DNA of 64,000 nt from Blastococcus sp. URHD0036 (GCF_000701365.1 NZ_JNIK01000011.1:310001-374000); one strand, 5' to 3'; positions 7,485-17,033 are shown, numbered from the stretch's first letter. Made by a program: numbers and translations. The notes: generated by a model not told the origin, from the letters alone.

Positions 7485-9357
7485 CCGCCAGGACCGGCTC
7501 CTCGGGCTCGGCGAACTGCGTCCGGTACAGCTCGGCGTAGCGGCCACCGGCGGCGAGGAGGTCCGCGTGCGTCCCGCGCTCGACGATCCGCCCCGCCTCC
7601 AGCACGAGGATGCAGCCGGCGGCGCGCACCGTGGAGAGCCGGTGCGCGATGACGATCGCCGTCCGGCCGTCGAGGGCCTCGTCCAGCGCGGCCTGCACCG
7701 CGGCCTCCGAGGTGGAGTCCAGGTGGGCGGTGGCCTCGTCGAGGAGCACCACCCGGGGGCGGGCGAGCAGCAGGCGGGCGATGGTCAGCCGCTGCCGCTC
7801 GCCGCCGGAGAGCCGGTACCCGCGCTCGCCGACCACCGTGTCCAGCCCGTCGGGCAGCGCGGCCACCAGGTCGGCCAGCCGGGCCCGGGTCAGGGCGGCC
7901 CACAGGTCGTCGTCCGTCGCGTCGGGGGCGGCCAGCAGCAGGTTGGACCGCAGCGACTCGTGGAACAGGTGCCCGTCCTGGGTGACCAGCCCCAGGGTCC
8001 GGCGGATCGCGGCGAACGACAGGTCCCGGACGTCGACCCCGCCCAGCCGGACGGCGCCGGAGTCGACGTCGTAGAGCCGTGGGAGCAGCGAGGCGATGGT
8101 CGACTTGCCCGCGCCGGACGAGCCGACGATCGCCACGACCTGGCCGGGCTGCACGGTGAAGGACACGTCGTGCAGGACGTCGACCCCGCCACGCGAGTCC
8201 AGCTGGGCGACGTCCTCCAGCGAGGCCAGCGACACCTTGTCCGCGGACGGGTAGCCGAAGGTGACGCCGTCGAACTCCACCGACACCGGGCCGTCGGGCA
8301 CGTCGAGGGGGTCGGGCCGCTCGCGCACCAGCGGCACGAGGTCGAGGACCTCGAAGACCCGCTCGAAGCTGACCATGGCCGAGGAGACGTCGACGCGGGC
8401 ACTGGCCAGCGCGGTGAGCGGGGCGTAGAGGCGGGTGAGCAGCAGCGCGAGGGCGACCACGGAACCGGCGTCCAGCGAGCCGCGCAGCGCGTAGAACCCG
8501 CCGAGCCCGTAGACCAGCGCCAGGGCGAGCGCCGACACGAGCATCAGCGCGCTCACGAACGCCCACTGCACCATCGCCGTCCGCACGCCGATGTCGCGCA
8601 CCCGGCCCGCCCGCGAGGCGTACTCCGCGGACTCCCGGTCCGGCCGGCCGAACAGCTTGATCAGCGTCGCGCCGGGCGCGGAGAACCGCTCGGTCGTCTG
8701 GTCGGTCATGGCCGCGTTGTGGTCGGCCGCGGCGCGGCCGAGGTCGGCCAGCCGGGCGCCGATCCGGCGGGCCGGGAACAGGAAGGCCGGCAGGAGCAGC
8801 AGCGACAGCACCGTCACCTGCCACGACAGCGTGAGCATGACCGCGCCGGTCAGCACGAGGGTCACGGTGTTGCTGACGACGCCGGCGAGGGTGTCGCTGA
8901 ACGCCCGCTGCGCCCCGATGACGTCGTTGTTGAGCCGGGAGACCAGCGCGCCGGTGCGGGTCCGGGTGAAGAACGCGACCGGCATCCGCTGCACGTGGTC
9001 GAAGACGGCGGTGCGCAGGTCGAGGATCAGCCCCTCGCCGAGGCTGGCCGAGAGGTACCGGCCCACCAGCGACAGCGCCGTCCCGGCGACGGCGATGACG
9101 GCGATGAGCACCGCGAGCCGGACGACCACCGACACGTCGCTGCCCTCGACGATCTCGTTGACGACCATGCCGGCGAGCAACGGGGTCGCCACCGTCAGCA
9201 CGGCCTCGACGACACCCACCCCGACGAAGGCGGCGATCCGGCGCCGGTGCGGACGGGCGAACTCGCGCACCCGCCGCACGGTCGCCCACGAGAAGGGACG
9301 CCGCTCGGTGCGGCCGTGCATCGCGTTCGACATGGCCGACCAGGCCGACATCTCCAT
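7471..9357 (-). CDS. ABC exporter, fused permease and ATPase
   Basis: 628 residues from the ATG at 9357. A GTG at 9390 lies upstream of the predicted transcription start, so it was rejected. The N-terminal half is a type-I exporter membrane domain of six helices. The C-terminal ATPase has GSSGAGKST (Walker A), VTQDGHLFHESLRSNLLLA (Q-loop region), LSGGERQRL (signature) and VVLLDEATAHLDS (Walker B). It is a homodimeric or half-size drug/lipid exporter of MsbA/LmrA type. Its promoter has the 19-base spacer and palindrome of MerR-family control; the repeat resembles a SoxR box, so export of redox-active compounds is a reasonable guess. Confidence 0.92.
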   Translation of the reverse strand: MEMSAWSAMSNAMHGRTERRPFSWATVRRVREFARPHRRRIAAFVGVGVVEAVLTVATPLLAGMVVNEIVEGSDVSVVVRLAVLIAVIAVAGTALSLVGRYLSASLGEGLILDLRTAVFDHVQRMPVAFFTRTRTGALVSRLNNDVIGAQRAFSDTLAGVVSNTVTLVLTGAVMLTLSWQVTVLSLLLLPAFLFPARRIGARLADLGRAAADHNAAMTDQTTERFSAPGATLIKLFGRPDRESAEYASRAGRVRDIGVRTAMVQWAFVSALMLVSALALALVYGLGGFYALRGSLDAGSVVALALLLTRLYAPLTALASARVDVSSAMVSFERVFEVLDLVPLVRERPDPLDVPDGPVSVEFDGVTFGYPSADKVSLASLEDVAQLDSRGGVDVLHDVSFTVQPGQVVAIVGSSGAGKSTIASLLPRLYDVDSGAVRLGGVDVRDLSFAAIRRTLGLVTQDGHLFHESLRSNLLLAAPDATDDDLWAALTRARLADLVAALPDGLDTVVGERGYRLSGGERQRLTIARLLLARPRVVLLDEATAHLDSTSEAAVQAALDEALDGRTAIVIAHRLSTVRAAGCILVLEAGRIVERGTHADLLAAGGRYAELYRTQFAEPEEPVLAVTAG

Positions 9358-9369
9358 GCTCACCCGCCG

Positions 9370-9400
9370 ACCGTAGGAGCTCCAGTGCACTGGAGGTCAA
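9370..9400 (-). promoter_or_regulatory. MerR/SoxR-type promoter of the ABC exporter
   Basis: On the minus strand TTGACC (9400-9395) and TACGGT (9375-9370) are separated by 19 bases, longer than the usual 17. The spacer region holds the perfect 16-base palindrome CTCCAGTGCACTGGAG (9380-9395). A long spacer with a central dyad is the hallmark of promoters activated by DNA distortion by MerR-family regulators. The arms are close to the SoxR consensus (CCTCAAGT). A soxR gene is present at 60902-61390. Confidence 0.65.
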
Positions 9401-9422
9401 CGACCGTTCTTGCCCATCTGTG

Positions 9423-9461
9423 CGGAATGGCGGTTCTGCACGGTGCAGAACCGCCATTCCG
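9423..9461. terminator. 39-base near-perfect hairpin
   Basis: A 19-base arm (9423-9441) and its exact reverse complement (9443-9461) are separated by one base. It lies 17 bases beyond the stop of the leftward TPR gene and just upstream of the exporter promoter. It probably terminates the TPR transcript and insulates the exporter promoter. With so short a loop, cruciform DNA or a protein-binding site is also possible. Confidence 0.5.
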
Positions 9462-9478
9462 CCCCGGGGAGGAGGACG

Positions 9479-9814
9479 TCAGCGGGCGGCGCCGAGAGCG
9501 TCGGCCAGCCGGTGGTGGGCGGCGGCCTCGTCCTGCCGGCTCTGCCGCTCCAGCGTGCGGGCCAGCGCGCGGCGGGCCCACGCGTTGGACGGCGCCAGCT
9601 CCACGAGCCGGCCGAGCGTCTCCTCGGCACGGTTGAGCTGCGCGGAGCCGAAGTAGCTGCGGGCGAGGAGCTCGAGCGCGGCCTCGTTGGCCGGCTCGGC
9701 CTCGACCACCGGGACCAGGATCCGCGCGGCCTCGGTGGGCTGTCCCATGGAGAGGAACAGGTCGGCACGCAGGTACTCGGAGTGGAGGTCGGTCTCGAAC
9801 TGCTGGGTGGTCAC
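9479..9814 (-). CDS. Small TPR-repeat protein
   Basis: 111 residues from GTG. A much longer open frame extends upstream to 11968 but crosses cobG antisense and is a composition artefact. The protein is built of helical repeats with TPR spacing: ADLFLSMGQPTEAARILVPV near residue 17, NEAALELLARSYFGSAQLNRAEETL near 41, and NAWARRALARTLERQSRQDEAAAH near 77. TPR proteins mediate protein-protein contacts; no enzymatic domain is attached. The gene is monocistronic with a strong hairpin behind it. Confidence 0.8.
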   Translation of the reverse strand: MTTQQFETDLHSEYLRADLFLSMGQPTEAARILVPVVEAEPANEAALELLARSYFGSAQLNRAEETLGRLVELAPSNAWARRALARTLERQSRQDEAAAHHRLADALGAAR

Positions 9815-9940
9815 GCCCGCTGAACGCAGACGCCCGTCGGCTATTCCCGGGCCGGTCGTGCACGTCCGGATGGTGCGCATCCGTCTCGTGCGGCGGCGGC
9901 GAAGAGCAGGTGTCCGCCGAACCTCTGCGAGGAGGCCGCC

Positions 9941-10621
9941 ATGACCCTGCATCTCTCCCGCCCCGCCTGGACCCACCGATCCGGCGCGCACGCCCTCTCC
10001 CCCGGCGAGCGCGTGCCGGTCGTGCACCGCGCCGGCGCCCTGGTCGTCGCCGCGGCCATCACCGTCTTCGGTGTCCTGGGCTTCCTGAACGGGCTCGACT
10101 TCTTCTCCACCGACGGCGACCGCGTGCTGGGGCTGAGCTCCAACGGCCTGCTGTCCACGATCTCCCTGGTCACCGCCGCCGTGCTCGTCGCCGCCGCACT
10201 GCGCGGACCGCGGGTCGCCTCGACCGTGATGATGGTCGTCGGCTCGCTCTTCCTGCTCTCCGCGCTGGCCAACCTCGCGGTGCTGGAGACCGACTGGAAC
10301 ATCTTGGCCTTCCGCTTCGCGAACGTCGTCTTCTCCGTCGTCGCCGGGCTGGTCCTGCTGCTGCTCGGCGCCTACGGGCGGGTCAGCGGGAACCTGCCGG
10401 CCGACAGCCCGTACGCACGCGACCGCGACGACGACCCGGAGCCGGTCGACGAGTCGCCGTCCACGCCCGCGGAGTACGAGGCGGAGCGGGCGATGCGCGA
10501 CGCCGAGGTCGCCGTCGTCCAGCACCTCGCCACCCCCGACCAGCAGCGGCGGGTCGAGGCGATGGCCCAGGTCACCTCGCGGGTCGACCGGCGCCGGGTC
10601 TGGATGTCGTTCGACCGGTGA
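9941..10621 (+). CDS. DUF4383 family membrane protein
   Basis: 226 residues; ATG preceded by GAGGAGG at good spacing. The first 145 residues contain four hydrophobic helices, including VVAAAITVFGVLGFLNGL, the family-typical LGLSSNGLLSTISLVTAAVLV and a final FSVVAGLVLLLLGAYG. The C-terminal 75 residues are acidic then charged (RDRDDDPEPVDESPSTPAEYE) and presumably cytoplasmic. DUF4383 proteins are common in actinobacteria and have no known role. It precedes cobG but has its own gap, so co-transcription is possible, not required. Confidence 0.78.
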   Translation: MTLHLSRPAWTHRSGAHALSPGERVPVVHRAGALVVAAAITVFGVLGFLNGLDFFSTDGDRVLGLSSNGLLSTISLVTAAVLVAAALRGPRVASTVMMVVGSLFLLSALANLAVLETDWNILAFRFANVVFSVVAGLVLLLLGAYGRVSGNLPADSPYARDRDDDPEPVDESPSTPAEYEAERAMRDAEVAVVQHLATPDQQRRVEAMAQVTSRVDRRRVWMSFDR

Positions 10622-10641
10622 GCGCGGGGCGTCCGGGCACG

Positions 10642-10647
10642 TAGCCT
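10642..10647 (+). promoter_or_regulatory. Candidate -10 element of cobG
   Basis: TAGCCT stands 10 bases ahead of the cobG ATG and matches TANNNT. No Shine-Dalgarno lies between it and the start, so cobG mRNA is probably leaderless or nearly so. No clear -35 is visible. The same hexamer precedes cobH. Confidence 0.4.
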
Positions 10648-10657
10648 CGCTGCCGTC

Positions 10658-11830
10658 ATGAGCACCCCGATCCGCGACCGCGCCGACGCCTGCCCGGGCG
10701 CCCTGCAGACCCACGCGGCCGCCGACGGCGGGCTCGCCCGCGTGCGGGTCCCCGGCGGGCTGCTGTCCGCCGGTCAGCTGCGCGTGGTCGCGGGGGCCGC
10801 CCGGGAGCTGGGGGACGGCGCGCTGGAGCTGACCAGCCGCGGCAACCTGCAGCTGCGCGGCCTCGCCGACGGCGCCGAGGTGGAGCTCGGCGACCGGCTG
10901 GCCGCGGCCGGCCTGCTGCCCAGCGAGACGCACGAGCGGATCCGCAACGTGCTGGCCAGCACGCTGTCGGGCCGGGTGGCCGGCGGCGCCCTCGACGTCA
11001 CCCCGTGGGTCGCCGCGCTCGACGACGGACTCTGCGCCGACCCGGCCCTCGCCGGGCTGCCCGGCCGCTACCTCGCCACGCTCGACGACGGCCGCGGCGA
11101 CGTCGCCGGTCTCGGTGGGGACGTCGGGCTGGTCGCGCTCGACGCCGGCACGGTCGCGCTCACCCTGGCCGGCGCCGACAGCGGACTCCGGTGCACCCCG
11201 GCAGACGCGGTCGACCTGGTCCTCGCCGCCACCCGCGCCTTCCTCGCCGAGCGCACCGCCCAGGAGAGCACCGCCTGGCGCCTCGCCGAGCTGGACGACG
11301 GCCCCGCCCGCGTCGTGGAGCGGGTGGCGACCTCGATGAGCGTCTCGCGCGCGAAGGTGCAGGGACTCCCGCGCGCCGAGGTCTCGTCGGCCGCTGGGGT
11401 GGTCCGCCAGCTCGACGGCCGGACGGCGCTCGTGGCGGTCGTCCCGCTCGGCCGGCTGACGACGTACCAGGCGGAGCTCCTCGCCGACACCTCGGCCGGG
11501 ACCCTGCAGGTCACGCCGAACCGTGCGGTCGCCGTCCCCGACCTGCCGGACGGCGCCGCCGCCTCCGCGCTGACCGCCGCCGGCCTGGTGCTCGACCCGG
11601 AGAGCCCGTGGCTGCTGGTCACCGCGTGCGCCGGCCGGCCCGGGTGCGCGAAGTCGCTCGCCGACGTGCGGGCCGACGCCACGCACGCCGTCGCCACCGC
11701 CACGCTGCCCGCCGACGGCGCCCGCCAGCACTGGGCCGGGTGCGGACGCCGCTGCGGCCGTCCCCGCGGCGAGGTCGTGGACGTCGTCGCGACCGGCAGC
11801 GGCTACGCGATCGGCACGTCCGCCGGCTGA
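10658..11830 (+). CDS. cobG: Precorrin-3B synthase CobG
   Basis: 390 residues with the nitrite/sulfite-reductase-like ferredoxin and haem domains. LTSRGNLQLRG near residue 58 is the siroheme-reductase-type signature, and C324, C330, C362 and C366 (CAGRPGC and GCGRRC) match the 4Fe-4S ligands. CobG uses oxygen to hydroxylate C20 of precorrin-3A and form the gamma-lactone, preparing ring contraction by CobJ in the aerobic B12 route. It shows the strain makes the ring by the oxygen-dependent variant. It faces the convergent glgC across a strong terminator hairpin. Confidence 0.9.
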   Translation: MSTPIRDRADACPGALQTHAAADGGLARVRVPGGLLSAGQLRVVAGAARELGDGALELTSRGNLQLRGLADGAEVELGDRLAAAGLLPSETHERIRNVLASTLSGRVAGGALDVTPWVAALDDGLCADPALAGLPGRYLATLDDGRGDVAGLGGDVGLVALDAGTVALTLAGADSGLRCTPADAVDLVLAATRAFLAERTAQESTAWRLAELDDGPARVVERVATSMSVSRAKVQGLPRAEVSSAAGVVRQLDGRTALVAVVPLGRLTTYQAELLADTSAGTLQVTPNRAVAVPDLPDGAAASALTAAGLVLDPESPWLLVTACAGRPGCAKSLADVRADATHAVATATLPADGARQHWAGCGRRCGRPRGEVVDVVATGSGYAIGTSAG

Positions 11831-11852
11831 GCCCAGGGCACACCTGCGGACG

Positions 11853-11891
11853 CTCGTGCTCTGCCCACCCCCAGTGGGCAGAGCACGAGCG
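11853..11891. terminator. Bidirectional terminator hairpin between cobG and glgC
   Basis: A perfect 17-base stem (11853-11869 with 11875-11891) closes a 5-base loop. It lies between the stops of convergent cobG (11830) and glgC (11901) and can serve both. There is no T-run, which is usual for high-GC actinobacteria. Confidence 0.75.
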
Positions 11892-11900
11892 AGCGCGGGA

Positions 11901-13082
11901 CTACTCCCGGTCGGGGTCGGGGAAGCGGGCGCCGGCCGGGATCTCGGCGCCGTCGTCGACCCGCACACCCCGGCCGAGCAGCGTGATCTCGCCCTCGCCG
12001 CCGACCGAGGCCCCGCTCCCGATGTCCACGGTGTCGTCGACGACGGCCCGCGTCACCCGCGCCCCCGCCCGCACCCGGACGCCGGGCAGCAGCACCGAGT
12101 CCACCACCGTGGCGCCCTTCTCCACGATGACGCCGGGCGAGAGCACCGACCCGCGGACGTCGCCGGACACCCGGGTCCCACCGGACAGCAGGCTGTTCTC
12201 GATCCGCCCGTCGTCCAGCACCCGGGCGGCGCTGTGCCGGCCACCGCGGGTGTGCACCGGCCACGACCGCTCGTCGAGGTCGATGGGTGGCTCCTCGGCG
12301 AGGAAGTCCTGGTGGGCCTCCCAGTACGACGTCACGGTGCCGACGTCGCGCCAGTAGCCGTCGAACCGGAACGCGCGGGCGGCGCCGTCCCGGGTCTGCG
12401 CGGGGAGCAGGTGCGAGCCGAGGTCCTCGAGGCCGTCCTCCCCCACCTCGTCGGCGAGCGCCTCCAGCCGGTCGAGCGTCGGCCCGGGGGTGAACACGAA
12501 CACCTCGTTGGTCGCGGTCGTCGTCGCCGGCTCGTCGGGCTTGTAGGCGTAGTCGGTGACCTGCCCGTCGTCGCCGACCCGCACGATGCCGTAGCGCGCG
12601 GCGTCGTCGGCGGCGACCTCGGTCGTGACCATCGTGACCTCCGCGCCGGACCCGAGATGCGCGTCGACGACGTCGCGGTAGTCCAGCTTGTAGACCGCGT
12701 CGGAGCTGACGACGACGAGCGCATCCGGGGCGGACCCGCGGATCAGCTCGGTCTGCCGCCACAGGCCGTCGGCGGTGCCCTCGGTCCAGCCGCCGCGCTC
12801 GCTGCCCTGGAACGGCGGCAGCATCATCAGCCCGCCGGTGGTGCGGTCCAGGTCCCAGGGTCGGCCGTTGGCCAGGTGCTCGGACACCGACTGCGGCTGG
12901 AACTGGACCGACACCCACACGTCGGCGATCTGCGAGTGCTCGCAGTTGGACAGCGGGAAGTCGATCAGCCGGTAGACGCCGGCGAACGGGACGGCGGGCT
13001 TGGCTCGGGTCTCGGTCAGCAGCTCGAGGCGGTTGCCCTTTCCGCCGGCGAGGACGAGGACGAGGACGCGGGGAAGGGCCAT
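11901..13082 (-). CDS. glgC: Glucose-1-phosphate adenylyltransferase
   Basis: 393 residues. The nucleotidyltransferase core begins [12 protein letters not shown], close to the canonical AGGxGxRL loop, followed by [53 protein letters not shown] and [18 protein letters not shown]. The C-terminal third is a left-handed beta-helix of hexapeptide repeats ([15 protein letters not shown]). It makes ADP-glucose from glucose-1-phosphate and ATP for glycogen or trehalose synthesis. It is divergent from cobH with 59 bases between starts; no other glycogen gene is adjacent. Confidence 0.93.
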   Translation of the reverse strand: MALPRVLVLVLAGGKGNRLELLTETRAKPAVPFAGVYRLIDFPLSNCEHSQIADVWVSVQFQPQSVSEHLANGRPWDLDRTTGGLMMLPPFQGSERGGWTEGTADGLWRQTELIRGSAPDALVVVSSDAVYKLDYRDVVDAHLGSGAEVTMVTTEVAADDAARYGIVRVGDDGQVTDYAYKPDEPATTTATNEVFVFTPGPTLDRLEALADEVGEDGLEDLGSHLLPAQTRDGAARAFRFDGYWRDVGTVTSYWEAHQDFLAEEPPIDLDERSWPVHTRGGRHSAARVLDDGRIENSLLSGGTRVSGDVRGSVLSPGVIVEKGATVVDSVLLPGVRVRAGARVTRAVVDDTVDIGSGASVGGEGEITLLGRGVRVDDGAEIPAGARFPDPDRE

Positions 13083-13127
13083 GCCCCGTCCGCTACCCGC
13101 TCCGGCGGGCGCTGCACCCGCGCCACG

Positions 13128-13133
13128 TAGCCT
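13128..13133 (+). promoter_or_regulatory. Candidate -10 element of cobH
   Basis: TAGCCT followed by 8 bases and the cobH ATG. The spacing predicts transcription starting at or next to the start codon, i.e. a leaderless mRNA. No Shine-Dalgarno is present. Confidence 0.45.
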
Positions 13134-13141
13134 CCTGGCCG

Positions 13142-13762
13142 ATGTACGCCTACGAGAAGGACGGCGCCGAGATCTACCGGCAGTCGTTCGCCACCATCCG
13201 CGCCGAGGCCGACCTGGCCGGCCTGCCCGACGACGTCGCCCGGGTCGTCGTGCGGATGATCCACGCCTGCGGGCAGGTGGACCTGGTGCCCGACGTCGCC
13301 TTCTCCCCCGCCGTCGTCTCCCGGGCCCGCGCCGCCCTGGACGCCGGCGCCCCGGTGCTCTGCGACGCGAAGATGGTCGCCTCCGGCATCACCCGCCGGC
13401 GGCTGCCGGCCGGCAACGACGTGGTGTGCACGCTGGACGACCCGCGGACCCCCGGCCTCGCCGCCGACCTCGGCACCACCCGGAGCGCGGCCGCGCTGGA
13501 GCTGTGGCGCGACCGGCTCGACGGCGCAGTCGTGGCCATCGGCAACGCCCCGACGGCGCTCTTCCACCTGCTCGAGATGCTCGCGGCCGGTGCGCCGCGG
13601 CCGGCCGCCGTCCTGGGCATCCCGGTCGGCTTCATCGGCGCCGCCGAGTCCAAGGACGCGCTGGCCGCCACGGACCTCGAGCACCTGGTGGTGCGCGGCC
13701 GGCGCGGCGGCAGCGCCATGGCCGTCGCCGCGGTCAACGCGATCGCGAGTGATCAGGAGTGA
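13142..13762 (+). CDS. cobH: Precorrin-8X methylmutase
   Basis: 206 residues, normal length for CobH/CbiC. The catalytic histidine is H41 in [15 protein letters not shown]; other family stretches are [16 protein letters not shown] near residue 78, [12 protein letters not shown] near 140 and [16 protein letters not shown] near 160. It moves the methyl group from C11 to C12 of precorrin-8X to give hydrogenobyrinate. The stop overlaps the start of cobIJ by 4 bases, so the two are one operon. Confidence 0.95.
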   Translation: MYAYEKDGAEIYRQSFATIRAEADLAGLPDDVARVVVRMIHACGQVDLVPDVAFSPAVVSRARAALDAGAPVLCDAKMVASGITRRRLPAGNDVVCTLDDPRTPGLAADLGTTRSAAALELWRDRLDGAVVAIGNAPTALFHLLEMLAAGAPRPAAVLGIPVGFIGAAESKDALAATDLEHLVVRGRRGGSAMAVAAVNAIASDQE

Positions 13763-15255
13763 CCGGGCGTCTCTACGGCGTGGGGCTCGGCCCCGGCGAC
13801 CCCGAGCTGGTGACGGTCAAGGCCGCGCGGCTGATCGGCGCGGCCGACGTCGTCGCCTTCCACGCCGCCCAGCACGGCCGCTCGGTGGCCCGCGCGCTCG
13901 CGGCGCCGTACCTGCGCCAGGGCCAGGTCGAGGAGCTGCTGGTCTACCCGGTGACCACCGAGACGACCGACCACCCCGGCGGCTACCAGGGCGCGATCGA
14001 CGAGTTCTACGAGGCCGCCGCCGCTCGCCTGGCCGCGCACCTGGACGCCGGCCGCGACGTCGTCGTCCTCGCCGAGGGTGACCCGCTCTTCTACGGCTCG
14101 TACATGCACATGCACAAGCGGCTGGCCCACCGGTACCGCACCGAGGTCGTGCCCGGCGTGACCAGCGTGAGCGGTGCCGCCGCGGCCGTCGGCCGGCCGC
14201 TGGTCGAGCGCGACGAGGTGCTGACCGTGCTCCCCGGCACGCTGCCCACCGAGGAGCTCGCCGAGTGGCTGGCGACGACCGACTCGGCCGCGGTGATGAA
14301 GCTGGGCCGCACCTTCCGGTCGGTGCGCGACGCGTTCGAGGCCGCCGGCGTGCTGGACCGGGCGCTGTACGTCGAGCGGGCGACCACCGAGCGCCAGCGC
14401 ACCATGCCGCTGGCCGAGGTCGACCCCGACACGGTCCCCTACTTCTCGCTCGCGCTGCTGCCCAGCCCGCTGACCGAGCCCACTCCCGGCCCCGAGCAGT
14501 ACGACGAGGACCGGCCGCGCACCGGCGAGGTCGTCGTGGTGGGCCTCGGCCCCGGGCAGCGCTCGTGGACGACGCCGGAGGCCGCTGCCGCGCTGGCCGC
14601 CGCCGACGACCTCATCGGCTACGGCCCCTACCTGGACCGGGTGGAGGTCAACCCGCGGCAGACCCGGCACCCGAGCGACAACCGGGTCGAGGCGGAGCGG
14701 GCCGCGCACGCCCTTGAGCTCGCGCGGTCCGGCCGGCGGGTGGCCGTGGTCTCCAGCGGCGACCCCGGCGTCTTCGCGATGGCAGCGGCGGTGCTCGAGG
14801 TGGCCGACCGGCCGGAGTTCGCGGGCGTCGCCGTCCGCGTGCTCCCCGGGCTGACCGCCGCGCAGGCGGTGGCCTCCCGGGTGGGCGCGCCGCTGGGCCA
14901 CGACTTCGCCGTCATCAGCCTGTCCGACGTGCTCAAGCCGTGGGACGTCGTCCTCGACCGGCTGCGGCACGCGGCGCAGGCCGACCTCGTGCTGGCGCTC
15001 TACAACCCGCGGTCCAAGGCGCGCCCGCACCAGCTCGGGGAGGCGCAGAAGGCCCTGCTGGACGTGCGCGACGCCGAGACGGTGGTCGTGGTCGGCCGGG
15101 ACGTCGGCGGGCCGGAGGAGAGCGTGCGGGTCACGACCCTCGGCGACCTCGACCCCGACACCGTCGACATGCGCTGCCTGGTGCTGGTCGGCTCCTCGCG
15201 CACCCGGGTCGGCCCGGGCGGCGCGGTCTACACCCCGCGGACCTACCCGGCCTGA
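13759..15255 (+). CDS. cobIJ: Fused precorrin-2 C20- and precorrin-3B C17-methyltransferase
   Basis: 498 residues made of two tetrapyrrole methylase domains. The CobI half (1 to about 250) begins [17 protein letters not shown] and has [18 protein letters not shown]. The CobJ half starts near residue 255 with [18 protein letters not shown] and contains [13 protein letters not shown] and [12 protein letters not shown]. CobI methylates C20 and CobJ methylates C17 with ring contraction, bracketing the CobG step. The fusion is common in actinobacteria. The 3' end overlaps the convergent phosphatase by 13 bases. Confidence 0.95.
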   Translation: MTGRLYGVGLGPGDPELVTVKAARLIGAADVVAFHAAQHGRSVARALAAPYLRQGQVEELLVYPVTTETTDHPGGYQGAIDEFYEAAAARLAAHLDAGRDVVVLAEGDPLFYGSYMHMHKRLAHRYRTEVVPGVTSVSGAAAAVGRPLVERDEVLTVLPGTLPTEELAEWLATTDSAAVMKLGRTFRSVRDAFEAAGVLDRALYVERATTERQRTMPLAEVDPDTVPYFSLALLPSPLTEPTPGPEQYDEDRPRTGEVVVVGLGPGQRSWTTPEAAAALAAADDLIGYGPYLDRVEVNPRQTRHPSDNRVEAERAAHALELARSGRRVAVVSSGDPGVFAMAAAVLEVADRPEFAGVAVRVLPGLTAAQAVASRVGAPLGHDFAVISLSDVLKPWDVVLDRLRHAAQADLVLALYNPRSKARPHQLGEAQKALLDVRDAETVVVVGRDVGGPEESVRVTTLGDLDPDTVDMRCLVLVGSSRTRVGPGGAVYTPRTYPA

Positions 15256-17033
15256 CGCGGCTCGTCACTGCGCGGGCCGAGTGTTCCGGCCGCGGGGGTC
15301 ACCCGCCGCGACCCCTTGACCGACTCGAAGGCGGCCTCGAACCCCACGGTCGCGTCCGGGTCCAGCCGCGGGTCGGTGGTCAGCCCCTTGTCGCCGTCGC
15401 TGAGGATGAACCAGAAGTCCGTCTGCACGCGCTCCGGCGTGACGTCGAGGACGGCGAACCCGTGCCCGATGCCGTCGATGTACCGCACCCAGGGGTTGGC
15501 GGCCCGCCCCTGGGCGATGGCGTCGGTCGCCGCCTGCACCGAACCGAGGACCTCCTTGAACCCGTCACTGGTCACCGCCGGGCAGACGAACTCGACGCCC
15601 ACGCTGTTGCCGTCGGACGGGTAGGCGGCGAGGTCACGGGGCAGGTCGATGGCCCACGACGAGTGGATGTCGCCGGTCAGGACGACCGGGTCGGACTGCG
15701 TGCCGGCCATCGCCTCCAGCAGCGTCTGCTGGTCGGCCTGGTAGCCGTCCCACTGGTCGGTGCTGAACACCGTGCCCGCCGCGAACGGCGAGTTCACCCG
15801 GGCGAACACGGTCTGGTTGCCGACCAGGTGCCAGTCGGTCCGGCTCTCGGTGAGACCGCTGGTCAGCCAGGCCATCTGCTCGGGCTCGGGGAGGTGCCGG
15901 GCCGGGTCGGCCAAGGCCGGGTTCGGGCCGCCGTCCACCGCCGCGGGCACCTGCTGGCTGCGGTTCTGCCGGGTCTCGATCACCGACAGCTCGGCGAGGT
16001 CCCCGAACCGGAACCGGCGGAAGAACTGGGTGCCCTGGTGGGGCTCGGGCTGCCAGCTCTCGGGCTCCCGGATCGGCATCCACTCCAGGTACGCCTGGTA
16101 GGCGGCCGCCTTGCGGGCGAGGTAGTCGCCCTCGGGGCGGATGCCGGGCGGGGAGCCGGGCGCGGTGTAGTCGGTGTCCGGGTCGTCCTGGGTCTCGTGG
16201 TTCTCGGCGCCGGTGGCGTAGCTGTCGTTGGCCACCTCGTGGTCGTCGAGGATCGTGATCCACGGGAAGCGCGCGTGCGCCGACTGCAGGTCGGGGTCGG
16301 TCTTGTAGAACGCGTGACGCAGCCGGTAGTCCTGGAGCGACAGGACCTCCTCCGGCGGCTGGGTGTCGCGCACCCCGGCGAGTTCCGGTGGTCCGTAGCG
16401 CTCCCCGGTGCCGGAGGCCCCGCCCTCGGCCGGACCGTTGCCGTACTCGTAGACGTAGTCACCGAGGTGCAGGACGAGGTCCAGGTCGCCGCGCGCGGCG
16501 ACGCCGCGGTAGGCGGTGAAGTACCCGCCCGTGTAGTTGCTGCACGACACGAAGGCCAGGCGCAGCGCGTGCGTCGTCCCGGGTTCGTCCGGGGCGGTCT
16601 GGGTCCGCCCGACCGGTGACGTCGCCCCCTCCCACCGGAACCGGTAGAAGTACCGCGTGTAGGGCTCCAGGTCCTCGACGACCACCTTCACCGTGTGGTC
16701 CCGGGACTTGTCGGTGCGGGTGCTGCCCGAGGCGATGATGTCGGAGAACTCCTCGTCGGCGGCGACCTCCCAGTCCACGGAGACGTCGGGACCGAGGCCG
16801 CTGCCCGGGGTCGCCTCCTCGGTGGGCGTGACCCGCGTCCACAGCAGCACCGCCGTGCCGGTCGGGTCGCCGCTGGCCACCCCGAAGGCGAAGGCGTCCG
16901 ACCGGGCCGCCGAGTCCACCCGCTCGCGGGCGTCGTCGGAGGTGCAACCCCCCAGGAAGGTCATCGCGGCGGCCGCCAGGCCACCCTGCAGGACGGCGCG
17001 CCGGCTGAGCGGTGTGGACAACGGTGTCGACAT
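15243..17033 (-). CDS. PhoD-type alkaline phosphatase, Tat-exported lipoprotein
   Basis: 596 residues from the ATG at 17033; a longer frame exists upstream but conservation and the signal peptide begin here. Residues 1-30 hold SRRAVLQGG (twin-arginine) and a lipobox ending LGGC30, suggesting Tat export and lipid anchoring. The PhoD core shows FGVASGDPTGTAVLLWTR, LHLGDYVYEYG, ILDDHEVANDSYA and VVLTGDIHSSWAID, with the metal-binding Asp/His residues intact. These enzymes release phosphate from diesters and monoesters outside the membrane. Divergent from the MFS gene. Confidence 0.92.
   Translation of the reverse strand: MSTPLSTPLSRRAVLQGGLAAAAMTFLGGCTSDDARERVDSAARSDAFAFGVASGDPTGTAVLLWTRVTPTEEATPGSGLGPDVSVDWEVAADEEFSDIIASGSTRTDKSRDHTVKVVVEDLEPYTRYFYRFRWEGATSPVGRTQTAPDEPGTTHALRLAFVSCSNYTGGYFTAYRGVAARGDLDLVLHLGDYVYEYGNGPAEGGASGTGERYGPPELAGVRDTQPPEEVLSLQDYRLRHAFYKTDPDLQSAHARFPWITILDDHEVANDSYATGAENHETQDDPDTDYTAPGSPPGIRPEGDYLARKAAAYQAYLEWMPIREPESWQPEPHQGTQFFRRFRFGDLAELSVIETRQNRSQQVPAAVDGGPNPALADPARHLPEPEQMAWLTSGLTESRTDWHLVGNQTVFARVNSPFAAGTVFSTDQWDGYQADQQTLLEAMAGTQSDPVVLTGDIHSSWAIDLPRDLAAYPSDGNSVGVEFVCPAVTSDGFKEVLGSVQAATDAIAQGRAANPWVRYIDGIGHGFAVLDVTPERVQTDFWFILSDGDKGLTTDPRLDPDATVGFEAAFESVKGSRRVTPAAGTLGPRSDEPRQAG

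Noticed and set aside
7567-9636. 689-residue plus-strand frame opposite the ABC exporter
   Set aside because: Low-complexity His/Arg/Gln composition and no start signal; the opposite strand has complete ABC motifs.
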